Source: Kingdonia uniflora (lineage: Eukaryota; Streptophyta; Magnoliopsida; Ranunculales; Circaeasteraceae). Taken from it: DNA of 64,000 nucleotides. The notes under the pieces are model-generated. The model had not been told where the DNA came from. It saw nothing but the letters and a program-made list of their open reading frames with translations, and ran no database searches. Positions 11,270-20,786 of the stretch are shown piece by piece; positions within the stretch are counted from its first letter, which is position 1, and the number at the start of each line of letters is the position of its first letter. Made by a program: the position numbers and the translations under genes. The stretch is from NCBI GenBank assembly GCA_014058105.1, contig JACGCM010002784.1:3844001-3908000 (forward strand). The letters run 5' to 3'.

Positions 11270-12450
11270 TTGGTAATACAGGTCACCTAAAACAGTTGTC
11301 TCTCCATATGGAGTACAAGATTCTAAATACTATTTTAAACGTTGGCCGTTGACTTTATAAGTATTATCGTCTTTTGGATCTTCTACCTCCACATATGGCT
11401 CCATGAGGATAAACAATTATAACTTTGAATTATGGGCCATAACGAGAATGTAATTTCTTTGGAAATAAACATAGTCGTGAATTGTAGAATAATACTTTCT
11501 GATTAGGGTCGAATGTTATACGAGGGATCGACTTATCTTGAAATATATTTCTTTATTCCTTATAAAATTTTGAATTTTCATTGGTCTTGTGAAAAAATTC
11601 ATCGTGTTCTGCAATTTGGAATTTTCTATGCAATCCAGCCTAGTCCATCTAAAAAATATGGGCCTCTGTAGCCTAGAGCTTCATGTTCAAATTCCACTGG
11701 CAAGCTGCAAACCTTTCTAAAGATGAGTCTATAGGGTGACATAACAATCAGCGGTTTGTAAGATATTCAATATGCCCAAAGGACATGACCAATATTTGCG
11801 ATACATCTGGGCAATTTTATTAAATTCTTTTGTTCTCCCGATTAAAACTTCTTCTTGACCACTTGTTTGTGGATGGTAAGGTGTGACAATTTTATGACTA
11901 ATGTAATAATTTTTGATAAAGGTTTAAAATACACGGTTGCGAAAATATTTACCACTATTACTTATAATTGCCCGAGGAGTGCCAAAATTATTAAAAATGC
12001 TCTTAAGAAATTTAACCAGAGGCTTCTGGTCATTCGTTTGACATGCCACTGCCTCAACCCATTTGGAAACATATTCCATCGCAACAAGAATGCAACGATA
12101 ACTGCAAGAAGAAGATAGACCCATAAAGTTAATACCCTAAATATTAAATAGTTCAACGATATAGATATTGTTTAAAGGCATCATGGTACGGTGAGAAATA
12201 TTCCCGGTCCTCTGGTACCTATCACATTCAAAATAAAATTTATATGCATCACGATAAAGGGCAAGCCAATAAAGACAAGATTAGATAACTTTTGCGGCAA
12301 TTTTCTTGGCATCAAAATTCCTTCCACAAGTTAAGGTATGGAAAAATGTGACTGCACTATGAAACTTATCATTTGGGATGAATCTCCTGACCACTTTGTC
12401 AAGATAAAATTTATACAGATAAGGGACATTCAAACTAAAATGTGTAACTT
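11270..12450 (-). pseudogene. Integrase (Athila copy 3)
   Basis: Best-preserved Athila integrase of the window. Minus-strand reading gives CDRYQRTGNISHRT (about 12220-12180; the usual C before the Q is changed to Y), MPLNNIYIVELF, then ILVAMEYVSKWVEAV (about 12090-12045), FGTPRAIISNSGKYF (about 11990-11945; the second catalytic aspartate of the D-G/S-G block reads N), YHPQTSGQEEV (about 11880-11845, with the E of the DDE triad region) and finally YKVNGQRLK near 11345-11320. Two overlapping open stretches (12156-11962 and 12124-11924) reflect a frameshift. Confidence 0.82.
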
Positions 12451-12459
12451 CTTGCAATT

Positions 12460-12820
12460 TATTTTATATATTTCTTCGGCCAGAGTTCTGGTAATCATTC
12501 GGTAGTAAGATAAGTAAATATTTTGGCGTGCCAATGTAGTTGTGAGACGAACATGAGCCGTTCATCAGGAAATGTCTCCAAGATAGGGAGAAGACCTTCT
12601 ATGCCTTTAGTGAGAATTTGAGATATATATAGATGGTCCACTACAATATTTTTGAGACCTATCTTATCACAAATTTCAATATCAAATTCTTCTAATAAGA
12701 GGATCCATCGAATTAACTACGGCTTAGCGTCCTTTCTGGATATTAAATACGTAAGGCCGCGTGGTTGGTGTAGACAGTGATTTTAGATTTAACTAGGTAG
12801 GGCCAAAATGTCTCTAAGTT
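12460..12820 (-). pseudogene. RNase H, downstream half (Athila copy 3)
   Basis: Minus strand from the LINE A junction: FNLETFWPYLVKSKITVYTN, then HAAL (12825-12750), followed by LIRWILLLEEFDIEI-like sequence near 12710-12665 and a VVDHLY block. It continues the RNase H begun at 19321 on the far side of LINE A. The reading frame on the two sides is compatible once LINE A and one target copy are discounted. Confidence 0.8.
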
Positions 12821-12830
12821 AAACACAATA
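12821..12830. repeat. Target-site duplication of LINE A, left copy
   Basis: AAACACAATA, identical to 19311-19320. It directly abuts the poly-A tail of LINE A (T run on the plus strand). Confidence 0.92.
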
Positions 12831-12838
12831 TTTTTTTT
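12831..12838 (-). other. Poly-A tail of LINE A
   Basis: Eight T on the plus strand between LINE A and its target duplication: the expected 3' end of a target-primed insertion. Confidence 0.85.
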
Positions 12839-13000
12839 GTTTCCAACAAGTTTAGTAGATATATCCAAAAATAAATTTACAAGATAAGGGAAAGCCATCC
12901 AATCCACACCTTAGTACATGACACTAGAGAGAGTGTATAGGGCCCTCAGTAAAAATTAAGAAATACATAACTAAAAAGGCCATAAACTCGCATGCATAGT

Positions 13001-13274
13001 CGTTTAAATGATTCCAGAGTCATTCGAACGCCAGGAGTGTTTTTCGTTCGAACGACCTCCAAATTCGTTCGAACGAAAATAGGAAAAACCTTTGAAATGT
13101 TCTCTTCTTTGACAACTTGAAAAATCCAATGTTGAGGTTAGCATGTAAGTCGTTTGAATGACTTCCAAGTCTGTTCGAACAACCTATTGAAACTTGCCTT
13201 AAAATTGTCATCTAAGTTGACACTTTTAAAATTTTTAAAATTTCATTTGATCAAACTTCTATCTCATTCAAACG
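13001..13274 (-). repeat. Paired palindromes in the LINE A 3' UTR
   Basis: Seven copies or variants of the 10-bp palindrome CGTTCGAACG at 13001, 13021, 13045, 13066, 13151, 13172 and 13265. Six fall into three pairs with 20-21 bp between starts, separated by a CTTCCAAGTC-like spacer, so the unit is palindrome-spacer-palindrome. Some carry changes on both arms (CGTTTGAATG, TGTTCGAACA) that keep partial symmetry. Function unknown. Confidence 0.7.
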
Positions 13275-13299
13275 AATTTTCTTATTCTATAGTACTCCA

Positions 13300-16200
13300 T
13301 TCAATGGTCTTCAATTATCTCTAGATATTCTGGTTTACCGTTTGTCCATTCTTCCATTTGTTGATTTGGGTCTGATCCTCTCCGTACAAGATGATCTGCC
13401 AAAAAGTTACATTCCTTCCACACATGGCTAAACCGGATATTTAGGATAATGAAGGTTCCAAGTAGTTCTGAGTGCCCATGGGATTCTATCCTTGATGAAG
13501 GCTTTAATGGCCGCAGCTAAGTTTGAAACAGCCTACAAATTCTTCCACCCTTTTGTGATAGCTCTGTGAACGCCTTGAATAATTGCCGTGATCTCAGTGA
13601 TAAAGTTTGTAGCGTGACCAATGGATTTACTATATGTACCAAAAACTTCCCCGGTGTGATTTCTATAAATAATGACTATACCAGTTTCTCCAGGATTACC
13701 GAGAGCCGAACCGTCATAATAGATTTTTATTTTGTTTGGTATTGGAAGCCCCCATCTGCAGTTCTCTATGTTTCTGTCTTGTCTTGGTTTGCAATGAACA
13801 TTTAGCTCCTTCATGATCTTTAGATCTTGAATGGTATTGTGCAAGAGATTTTTAGAGAGGTGAGCCACATCTTCTATATCTGTAAGAATATTCAGCATTA
13901 TTGTCTGATGAAGAAGCTCGATTTCATCAAATCACCATTTGTTCCTTGCTTTCTAGATGTTGCTGTAGATGGAGAAAACCATGATCACCTAGAGATCCTT
14001 AATGTAGGAGCTAGACGCCTTTCCTCTTTCTAATATAGTTCTCTAGTTGTCTGTTGGTATAATTGGATCGTAAGAGAAACATTTTGTAGCTTTCTGCCAG
14101 AGAGAGGTAGCAACTGGACAATGAAAAAGAGTATACTTCTCCATTTCCATGGCGTTGTGACATTGGTGATAGATCAAAACTTGAGAGATACCTTTTTTCA
14201 TTATGGTATCATCCATAGGAAGTAGATGATTGAGCAGACACCATGCAAAACCTCCCAGTCAAGGGTGAACTGCGTCATTCCAAACATATCGCCACCACCA
14301 TTCCATAGGTTTTTTTGTGTGCAGAGTTTCAAATGCATTCTTGGTAGAGAATGCACCTTGTAAATTTGGCTTCCATATCATAGTGTCCTGGTTATTGGGA
14401 TTGCACTAGATTTGTTATAAATTGATTTCCAATTCCAGAAGGAGGAGTAGTAAGTCACTAGGGAAGTTCCATCCTTGTTGGTTAATAATTTTGCTAAGCC
14501 TTGGTTTGTAGTTTTTCCACAAGTGCCTAGGCATTTTTATATATTCCATGCTAAGAATATCTGTAGCCCATGTGTCTCTCCATAAATCAATTTTTGTTCC
14601 ATCACCGATGAGCTAAGGAATGTAAGATTTCTAGAGGGGTGCCCGAGTTTGGATACTAGACCAGATAGTAGAGGGTTTGTGGTATCTAATTGTGTCTCCA
14701 CTCTTTGTGCAAAATTTGAACTTGAGAAATCTTGCCCAGTCTTCTGCTCCCTGTTTGAAGACACAGTAAAATTTTCAAGCCATCGCATTTTTTACTTCTT
14801 CCAAGCTTCGGACACCGAGTCCCCCTTCCTTAATCGGTTTACATACCTTTTCCCATTTCATAGTCACTCCTTTCCTTTTTGTTGGATCTCCAGCCACTAT
14901 ATAGTTCCTAAGGATGTTATATCCCTCTTTAATAAGCGACTGAGGTCACTTGTAGACTGCCATATTATGTATTGGTATGATGTTCAGGATTAACTTTGCA
15001 AGTATAACCCATCCCTGGAAAGAGATCATGCTACCAGACCAGCAGTTAGCCCTTTTTCTTATTTTTCTATCGACGGTAATATGGCTTGCTTTGTGACCCT
15101 CCCTTGCATGAGTGGAATTCCCAAGTATGTCTCAGGAAATTTTCTTTCCTTGAATCCTAAGATTTTTGAGACACATCTTCTATGGGTTAGAAGAATACTT
15201 CCCATGAAAATCTTGCTTTTGGCCACACTTATCTATTACCCAAACACTATTTAATAGTCTGTTAGAATGTTCTTGAGCTGCCGCAGCCATCTGGTGCTCC
15301 CCTTCACAATACGAAATATATCATCCACAAAAAATAGGTAAGTGGGTCCTTGGGTAAGCTTTGTTGATGTCATGGTTTCCGCAATTGCAAAGAGAATCGG
15401 TGAGAGAGGGTCGCCCTGCTTGAGACCTCTAGACATCCGAAAGAATCCTGATGGGCTGCCACTAATATGGATAGAGACCATACTACTGCTGATGATTGAT
15501 TCTATCCATGAACAAAATGTTGGAGCAAACCCAAAAGCGCTTAAGGTTTTAAGGAGTTATGTCCAGCTCATAGTGTCATATGCTTAATTGATGTCTAACT
15601 TGAGTGCCACATTGCCTGATTTCTCTTGATTTGTATCTCATTCACCATTTTAGAGGCCATGCAGATGTTGTTATGAATGTTTCTATTCATGATAAAGGCA
15701 CCTTGGTCTCTTAAAGCACATCTGTCACCAATTGGAGATATCTGAGTAGCCAAGATTTTTGTAATAACTTTAAAAATAAAGTTACTTAGACAGATCGGTC
15801 TATAATGTTAAATCAAGGACAAATTATGTATTTTAGGGATCAGTACAATGGTGTTAGAGTTAAAGGTTCGTGGAATCAAACCATCCCGAAAGAAAGAGGA
15901 TATTCTAGCATAAACATTAGAACTCAGGGTCTCCCAGAATGTTCTGTTAAAATTTTCATAGAATCCATTTGGGCGTGGGGCACTGTTTCTATCCATAGAG
16001 AATACTGTATCTTTCATCTCGTCATTGGTTGGGCAGGCAGTATGATTAGTGTTTTCTGCGTCTATCACATACTTGGGGAGCTGATCAAAGAGTGTTGGGC
16101 ATTGCTGCGTCTCTGCAGCATTAAACATGGCGGTGTAATATTTAATGATGTGTTCCCTAATGAGAGGTTGGCTGGTGATATCTTCCCCCGTGCAGTCTTT

Positions 16201-17315
16201 AATTTCTGTGATCAACGGCTTAGCATTCTGAGCCATTGTGGTTCGAGTGAAAATATTTAGTGTTTCTGTTTTCAACATGGAGCCATTTGATCCTTGATTT
16301 TTGCCTTCAATCCTTCTCTTCATTTTCCTCCCATCTGTTCAGTAGTTTTGTTTGGGCTAAGTATCTCTTTTCAATAAGATCGTTTGTGACATCTTTTTCC
16401 AATTGTAATTTTTGTTGCAGTATCTCTCTCTCTAGTTCAGTTTTATTGCGTTGCTGGGTTTTGGAGTTCTGTCTCCATTTCTTGATATCGGCCTTGAGGC
16501 GTCTTAGTTTTAGCATAATCGAGAATAGTGGAGTAGAAATTAGGGGTTTCGCCCAACTATATGCTACAAGGTCCCCAAATCCCACTTCATCTCCCCAAGA
16601 CTGAAGATATCTGAATGGAATGTTGGAAGGCGTAGGTACTTAGAAGCATTCCCCCAGAAGGAGTGAGTGGTCGGATTGCGTTCGAGGGAGTACCTTAATT
16701 TTCCAACCACGGAAAATATTATGCCATTATGCATTTTGTAAGCATCTGTCTAGGACTACCAATGTTTTGCTATTTCTACTTTGAGTATTGCACCGGTGAA
16801 AGTAAGTCTTGAGGAGGGGCTTTCACTTAGTTTAGCCATATCCAGATAATTGTTGAAGTCCATAATTACATTTGTGAGGGGTGGTTTTCTGTCCCTTTTC
16901 TCAGAGAGCTGAAGAACCACATTGAAATTATTGATGCATATCCAGGGTTGCACATTATTTGTAGCAAAATTAGAGAGGTTAGTCCATAGCTCCAACATGC
17001 TAATTTTGTGGCAGTCTGTATGTTTAAAGGAGAAGCAGCTCTCCATGTAGTGCACTATAATATATTGTTTCAAGAGAGAGATTACGTCCGGTTCAGGTGT
17101 ACCTTGTAGCCATAATATCCATATGTTACCTTTCTCTGCGTTTTTTTATTGGAAATGGCCTTGTTGTCATAACCCGGCAGTACAAATTCTTTGTAAAATA
17201 TCGTTGGTTCAGCAATGTCCAAAATATCTAGTTTAGTTATTGTTATTATTTTCCTAAGATATCGAGTCGTTTTTCTATTCCCCAGTCCTCGGGCATTCTA
17301 GAAGATAACTTTCAT
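13300..17315 (-). pseudogene. LINE A ORF2: endonuclease, reverse transcriptase, RNase H
   Basis: ORF2 nicks the target and copies the element RNA. The start is put at the ATG at 17315, followed by a F-x-NARGLG motif (normally WNxRG) and AEPTI. The endonuclease continues with WICINNFNVV at about 16945 (normally GDFN; aspartate changed to asparagine) and SDHSLLL near 16675 in another frame. A basic coiled linker lies at 16585-16307. RT follows: FSMDRNSAPRPNGF (about 16010-15970), IVLIPK (about 15835), GLKQGDPLSPILF (about 15425-15385) and the catalytic FFVDD (about 15330). A zf-RVT motif CHNAMEMEKYTLFHC is at about 14165-14115. The RNase H has KIYYDGSALGNPG (about 13725-13690) and a HVWKE/LADHLVRRG-like end near 13430-13370. 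Confidence 0.88.
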
Positions 17316-17400
17316 TGGTCTTTACGGGTAGATCGTATAACTCTCGGTTCATTGGTGTAGACCTTACCCCTTTAAGTACTTGGTTAGGGCCAAGCTGCAG

Positions 17401-19179
17401 TTATTCTTCTTGTTCCATTTCATCAGCCCAACTTACTGGGTTCAGATTGTGTATGACCTCATGTATAGCCACTAAGTGTGCATATCTATCAAGGGTCTCC
17501 TCCTCATTTATTGGTTCAGTTGTGATATATGCGTCTACTACAAAAGGAACTTCCTCATTTGTTGGAACTTCAGAGCTTTCTGCATCTGCTACTATGTTCA
17601 CCCCTTGCGTACTTGAGTTACTTTTCGTACCATCCTGCCCCGAGAAGGTATCGAGCCTGTTTGTTATATTTTCTCTATATCGTCTTCTACATCTATGAGG
17701 GCTTCAAACTGGTTAGTCTTGCAAGTAATGTTGTTCTCCTCGGGTAAAGATGGTTAGTTGCTGCTACCCTTTGCTATTAACCATCCCACATATTTACCTA
17801 TTTTTTCATGTTGCTGTAGTTGGTTAGATGGCCTAGGCATACCTGGTAAGTAAATAGAAGGTGATGCTGTAGTACACTCCTTCTGAAACTACGTATGTTT
17901 ACTCGGTAATTTAGTACTTTTCTTACCCAATTCCTTAGTCTGAGGTTGCTTCTCCAAGATTCTTAAATTTTGGTTACCCTTGCTGCCTTCCGCGATGACG
18001 TTGGCCTTCTTCAACTTGATCTTGTTTTACTCCATTTCATTGACTCTAAATGCTTTTTGCACAATCTTGCATTCCGTGATCGTGTATCCAACATTTTTGC
18101 AGTAATTATAATATTTAGGGATTCGATGGAGCAGTATTCTTGTATGATGATTGTTCCCTAAATCTCAAGAAGTATGTGGTTTGGGATTTGTTTACATAGA
18201 TTAACATCAACTAACACATTAGCATGGTATCTAAAGTCCTGATTTTTTGTGGATTGATCGTTCTGAATAGGAGTTCAAAGTATCTTTCCAAGTGACAAAA
18301 TAATCTTTTTACTCCGCATTTCTATAGGCAATCCAGAGAACTTGCACCAAATTAGAGCGTTTGAGTTACTGTATTTGACAACAAAGAAAAATGGATTCTA
18401 AGGCATTTCTCTCATAAGCATTTGTTCGACCATCCAGGGCCCTCTACTACATATGTATATCTTGTCTTCCTCTGACTCCAAATTGATGATAAAGAAACCT
18501 TTTCCTATTGGAATTAGTTTGCAAGGTCCCTTCGTTTTCCAGTATGTATTTGCATATTCTTGCACAGTTGAGATTTTGAACTTCTGTAAGTCCAATCGGC
18601 CGAGAAGAATGAACTGGTAAATTGAGATTTGGATAGTTCTACTCTAGGGATTGTGATTATAGGTGTGTCTCCTCATCTTCCAGCTTTAATAAGCTCAGTT
18701 GTTTCCGTACTCTACATTTCTAGTCTCTGCACTTTGTCTGCGAATGATGTTTGTACTATATCTCCACTTGTGGCAGGGATTTTACATTGGGGTGAATTAT
18801 TCCCCAAAACCTGGTTATCCTTGATTGCTTGTGCCGTATGATCCTCTGTTCCCAGTTGGATTGCAGCATTCCCTTCTCTAGCAGCTATGGCCTTGAAACC
18901 CCAAGGGCATACGGCCTTTTGTTCTTGAATCGATCTATCTTTGATGGTTGCAGGGAGTTTACAATGTGGGTCTTGTGGCCCAAGCATAACCTATTTTCCA
19001 TCCCTCCTGCTATCTGTTGTAGAATTGGTTATCGAATGTAAATTGGTGTTTATTGTGGTAATAGGATTTTGTATGGGGAATGATTATTGCAACTCCGAGT
19101 TCAAACCCTCCTTGTTTATTGAATTGATTTTTCGATTGATGATCAATTGAAGAAGATTAAGAGTTGGGAGATCCATCAT
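17401..19179 (-). pseudogene. LINE A ORF1: DUF4283 nucleic-acid-binding protein
   Basis: ORF1 of plant LINEs binds element RNA. The likely start is one of two adjacent ATGs at 19179/19176, about 130 bp inside the element. An N-terminal stretch is open at 18987-18712 (ends SFADKVQ, typical just before DUF4283). The DUF4283-like part is at 18595-18300: YWKTKGPCKLIPIGKGFFII and SRGPWMVEQ, then WCKFSGLPIEM. Near 18110-18065 a zinc knuckle is visible in decayed form (YNYCKNVGYTITEC, with one cysteine and the histidine changed). An acidic tail (17601-17401) ends at a stop 85 bp before ORF2. Frameshifts and stops interrupt it. Confidence 0.8.
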
Positions 19180-19310
19180 GAAAGGTTGGCTAGTTTGGAA
19201 GAAATCAATCATAGATCATTTTCTCATTCTGTGAGAGTTTATTATAGGGTTTTCCTGGCAAGCATATTCTTCAAAAATATAAATTTGAAATAACCATTAA
19301 GCTACATCCC

Positions 19311-19320
19311 AAACACAATA
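19311..19320. repeat. Target-site duplication of LINE A, right copy
   Basis: AAACACAATA, identical to 12821-12830. Lies between the LINE A 5' end and the upstream RNase H of Athila copy 3. Confidence 0.92.
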
Positions 19321-19824
19321 GCTAATAATTCTTCTTTGTGGTGGTGTAATTTAATTGTGCTCCATTGAGGGTGCGACTATCACAGTAAATGGCATCAGTT
19401 TTATCATCTACTCTTTACCCTAAAACCACTCTAATAACATAATTTGAGGCATCATACAAGAGCTCAAAGATAAGTTCTTAATTAGGTGGTTGGATGATTG
19501 GGGCTAAAGTTCAAACAAGTTTGAGTTTCTTAAAAGCTCGTAAACATGCATCATCAAAGTTGAAATCAGTGTCCTTAGCAAGTAAATTACACAAGGGTTA
19601 GGAAATTTTGCCAAAAAATTTAATGAAGAGGAAATAAAACCCAACATGGCCTAGAAATGATCTAACGGCCTTAACCGTTTGAGGATGGAGGGAAGGAAGA
19701 AATAATGTCAAACTTTCCTTTATCAACTTAATCCCGTTTGTTGGATAAAATATGTCCAAGAACTATCCCTTGTATCACCATGAAGTGACACCTTTTCTAG
19801 TTTAGCCAAATTGGTTTGTGTCAA
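19321..19824 (-). pseudogene. RT end and RNase H start (Athila copy 3)
   Basis: Minus strand from 19824: a HFMV-like block and ILGH, then IKLIKESL, VKAVRSFLGHVGFY (about 19685-19645, thumb region), PLC-LLAKD, APIIQPPN (about 19500), LLYDASNYVIRVVLG (about 19465-19420, first RNase H aspartate) and TLNGAQLNYTTTKK (about 19375-19335). The text ends at the target duplication of LINE A and resumes at 12820. RT upstream of 19824 is cut off by the poly-A tail of LINE B. Confidence 0.83.
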
Positions 19825-19839
19825 TTTTTTTTTTTTTTT
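19825..19839 (-). other. Poly-A tail of LINE B
   Basis: Fifteen consecutive T on the plus strand at the junction between LINE B and Athila copy 3. Confidence 0.8.
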
Positions 19840-20075
19840 GCAAATAAGGCTAGAGATGGTTTCCCCATGGACCATCTTTACAAATAATGAAAGATATTTA
19901 CATCATAATATGTTGTTTACCCCTAGAATCCTCCTTAATAAGCTTACACAATACATTAGGCATAAAGCAGCTATCTATAGTACAAGAGGAAGCAATAAAA
20001 TCTGAACATTTATTGGTTTCCCTGTACTTGTGGGCAATGGAGAAGTTCTTAAGTTGTCTAATATGGTGCTAAATG

Positions 20076-20080
20076 GTCTT
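20076..20080. repeat. Target-site duplication of the solo LTR, left copy
   Basis: GTCTT, identical to 20782-20786. Five bases is the normal length for LTR retrotransposons. Confidence 0.85.
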
Positions 20081-20781
20081 TGTAGTAGCCTACTCACAAC
20101 CTTCTACCCCAGTCAAACACTCGAAGGCTACCTCGAAGCCTACCAGAATACCTTGAAGCCCAATCAATCCATAAACAAGCCTTCCAGAAATACACAAACA
20201 TCGACTATACGAAGGCAAACCCATCGGTATCAAAAATACTTTGACCATAGTCGTACATGGCCGAAGTAGACAGGACAAACAACCAGCTCACCAGACAAGA
20301 ACGGCGGCATTGTTGGTCCTTACAGCTACAGTGACAGAACCAACAACAGCTACAGTGTCAGAGCACAGTGCCTGACCCAACATTTCTAGCGTTGACACCA
20401 ACTCTGGGATACCCGCCTGATACCCAGAGGGTACACTTGTAATGTGACCTCCCATGGTGACTCAGCCCTACCTATGATCTATAAATTGGAGGGAAGGAGA
20501 ACCAAGGAGGGGTTACAAAATTTTTCCCCTGAACCCTTGCAGTTTACCTTTGATCACCCGATAAATTACCCAGTACTCAAACCTTCGACTACTCGACAGT
20601 AATATCAAATCTCTTAAAAATCCTCATTAGAGGTCATGGAGTAGCCCATTCTAGGCCTCCACACAAGTATATTGTTATTAGATTATTAATACTGGAGACT
20701 ATATGCTTGAATCCTTTGATAGATGATAAAACCCATGGTGTAAGAGCCGACTTCCCCTCTGTACGAAGTTAGGCCCCTACA
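20081..20781 (+). repeat. Solo LTR of Tat family 1
   Basis: 701 bp, starting TGTAGTAGCC and ending GGCCCCTACA, flanked by perfect GTCTT duplications. It is homologous, in reverse orientation, to the LTRs at 26238-26950, 38969-39665 and 52384-53116. It holds a TATA-like box (CTATAAATTGG at about 20479) and the LTR stem-loop (20310-20346). No internal sequence remains, so it arose by recombination between two LTRs of a full element inserted in the RNase H of LINE B. Confidence 0.93.
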
Positions 20782-20786
20782 GTCTT
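20782..20786. repeat. Target-site duplication of the solo LTR, right copy
   Basis: GTCTT, identical to 20076-20080. Confidence 0.85.

Larger units (their letters stand above)
12831..19310 (-). mobile_element. LINE A, near full-length L1-like non-LTR retrotransposon
   Basis: A 6,480-bp LINE on the minus strand, bounded by the perfect 10-bp duplication AAACACAATA and ending in a run of eight A (minus strand). Parts in order: short 5' UTR (about 130 bp), ORF1 with a DUF4283-type domain and degraded zinc knuckle, ORF2 with endonuclease, RT, zinc-binding zf-RVT and a C-terminal RNase H, then a 3' UTR of about 450 bp with palindromic motifs. This is the usual build of plant L1 elements. It sits inside the RNase H of Athila copy 3, so it is younger than that element. 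Both ORFs now carry stops and shifts. Confidence 0.92.
9480..19824 (-). mobile_element. Athila-like retrotransposon, copy 3, split by LINE A
   Basis: Minus-strand element seen from part of RT (19824) to its LTR (about 9480-9899). It is interrupted by LINE A at 12831-19310. Reading minus strand: RT/RNase H 19824-19321, RNase H 12820-12460, integrase about 12450-11270, 3' region about 11270-9911, polypurine tract, LTR edge. Its RT is cut at 19825 by the poly-A end of LINE B; the 5' half would lie right of LINE B and everything nested beyond it. LTR length and left edge are uncertain. Confidence 0.78.

Noticed and set aside
15342..15587. Plus-strand ORF of 81 codons
   Set aside because: Lies opposite the LINE A RT block with QGDPLSP; a shadow of the true minus-strand gene.
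15805..16260. Plus-strand ORF of 151 codons
   Set aside because: Exactly overlaps the longer minus-strand LINE A RT frame (15808-16323) that has clear family motifs.
17315..17698. Plus-strand ORF of 127 codons
   Set aside because: Opposite the end of LINE A ORF1; no motif of its own.
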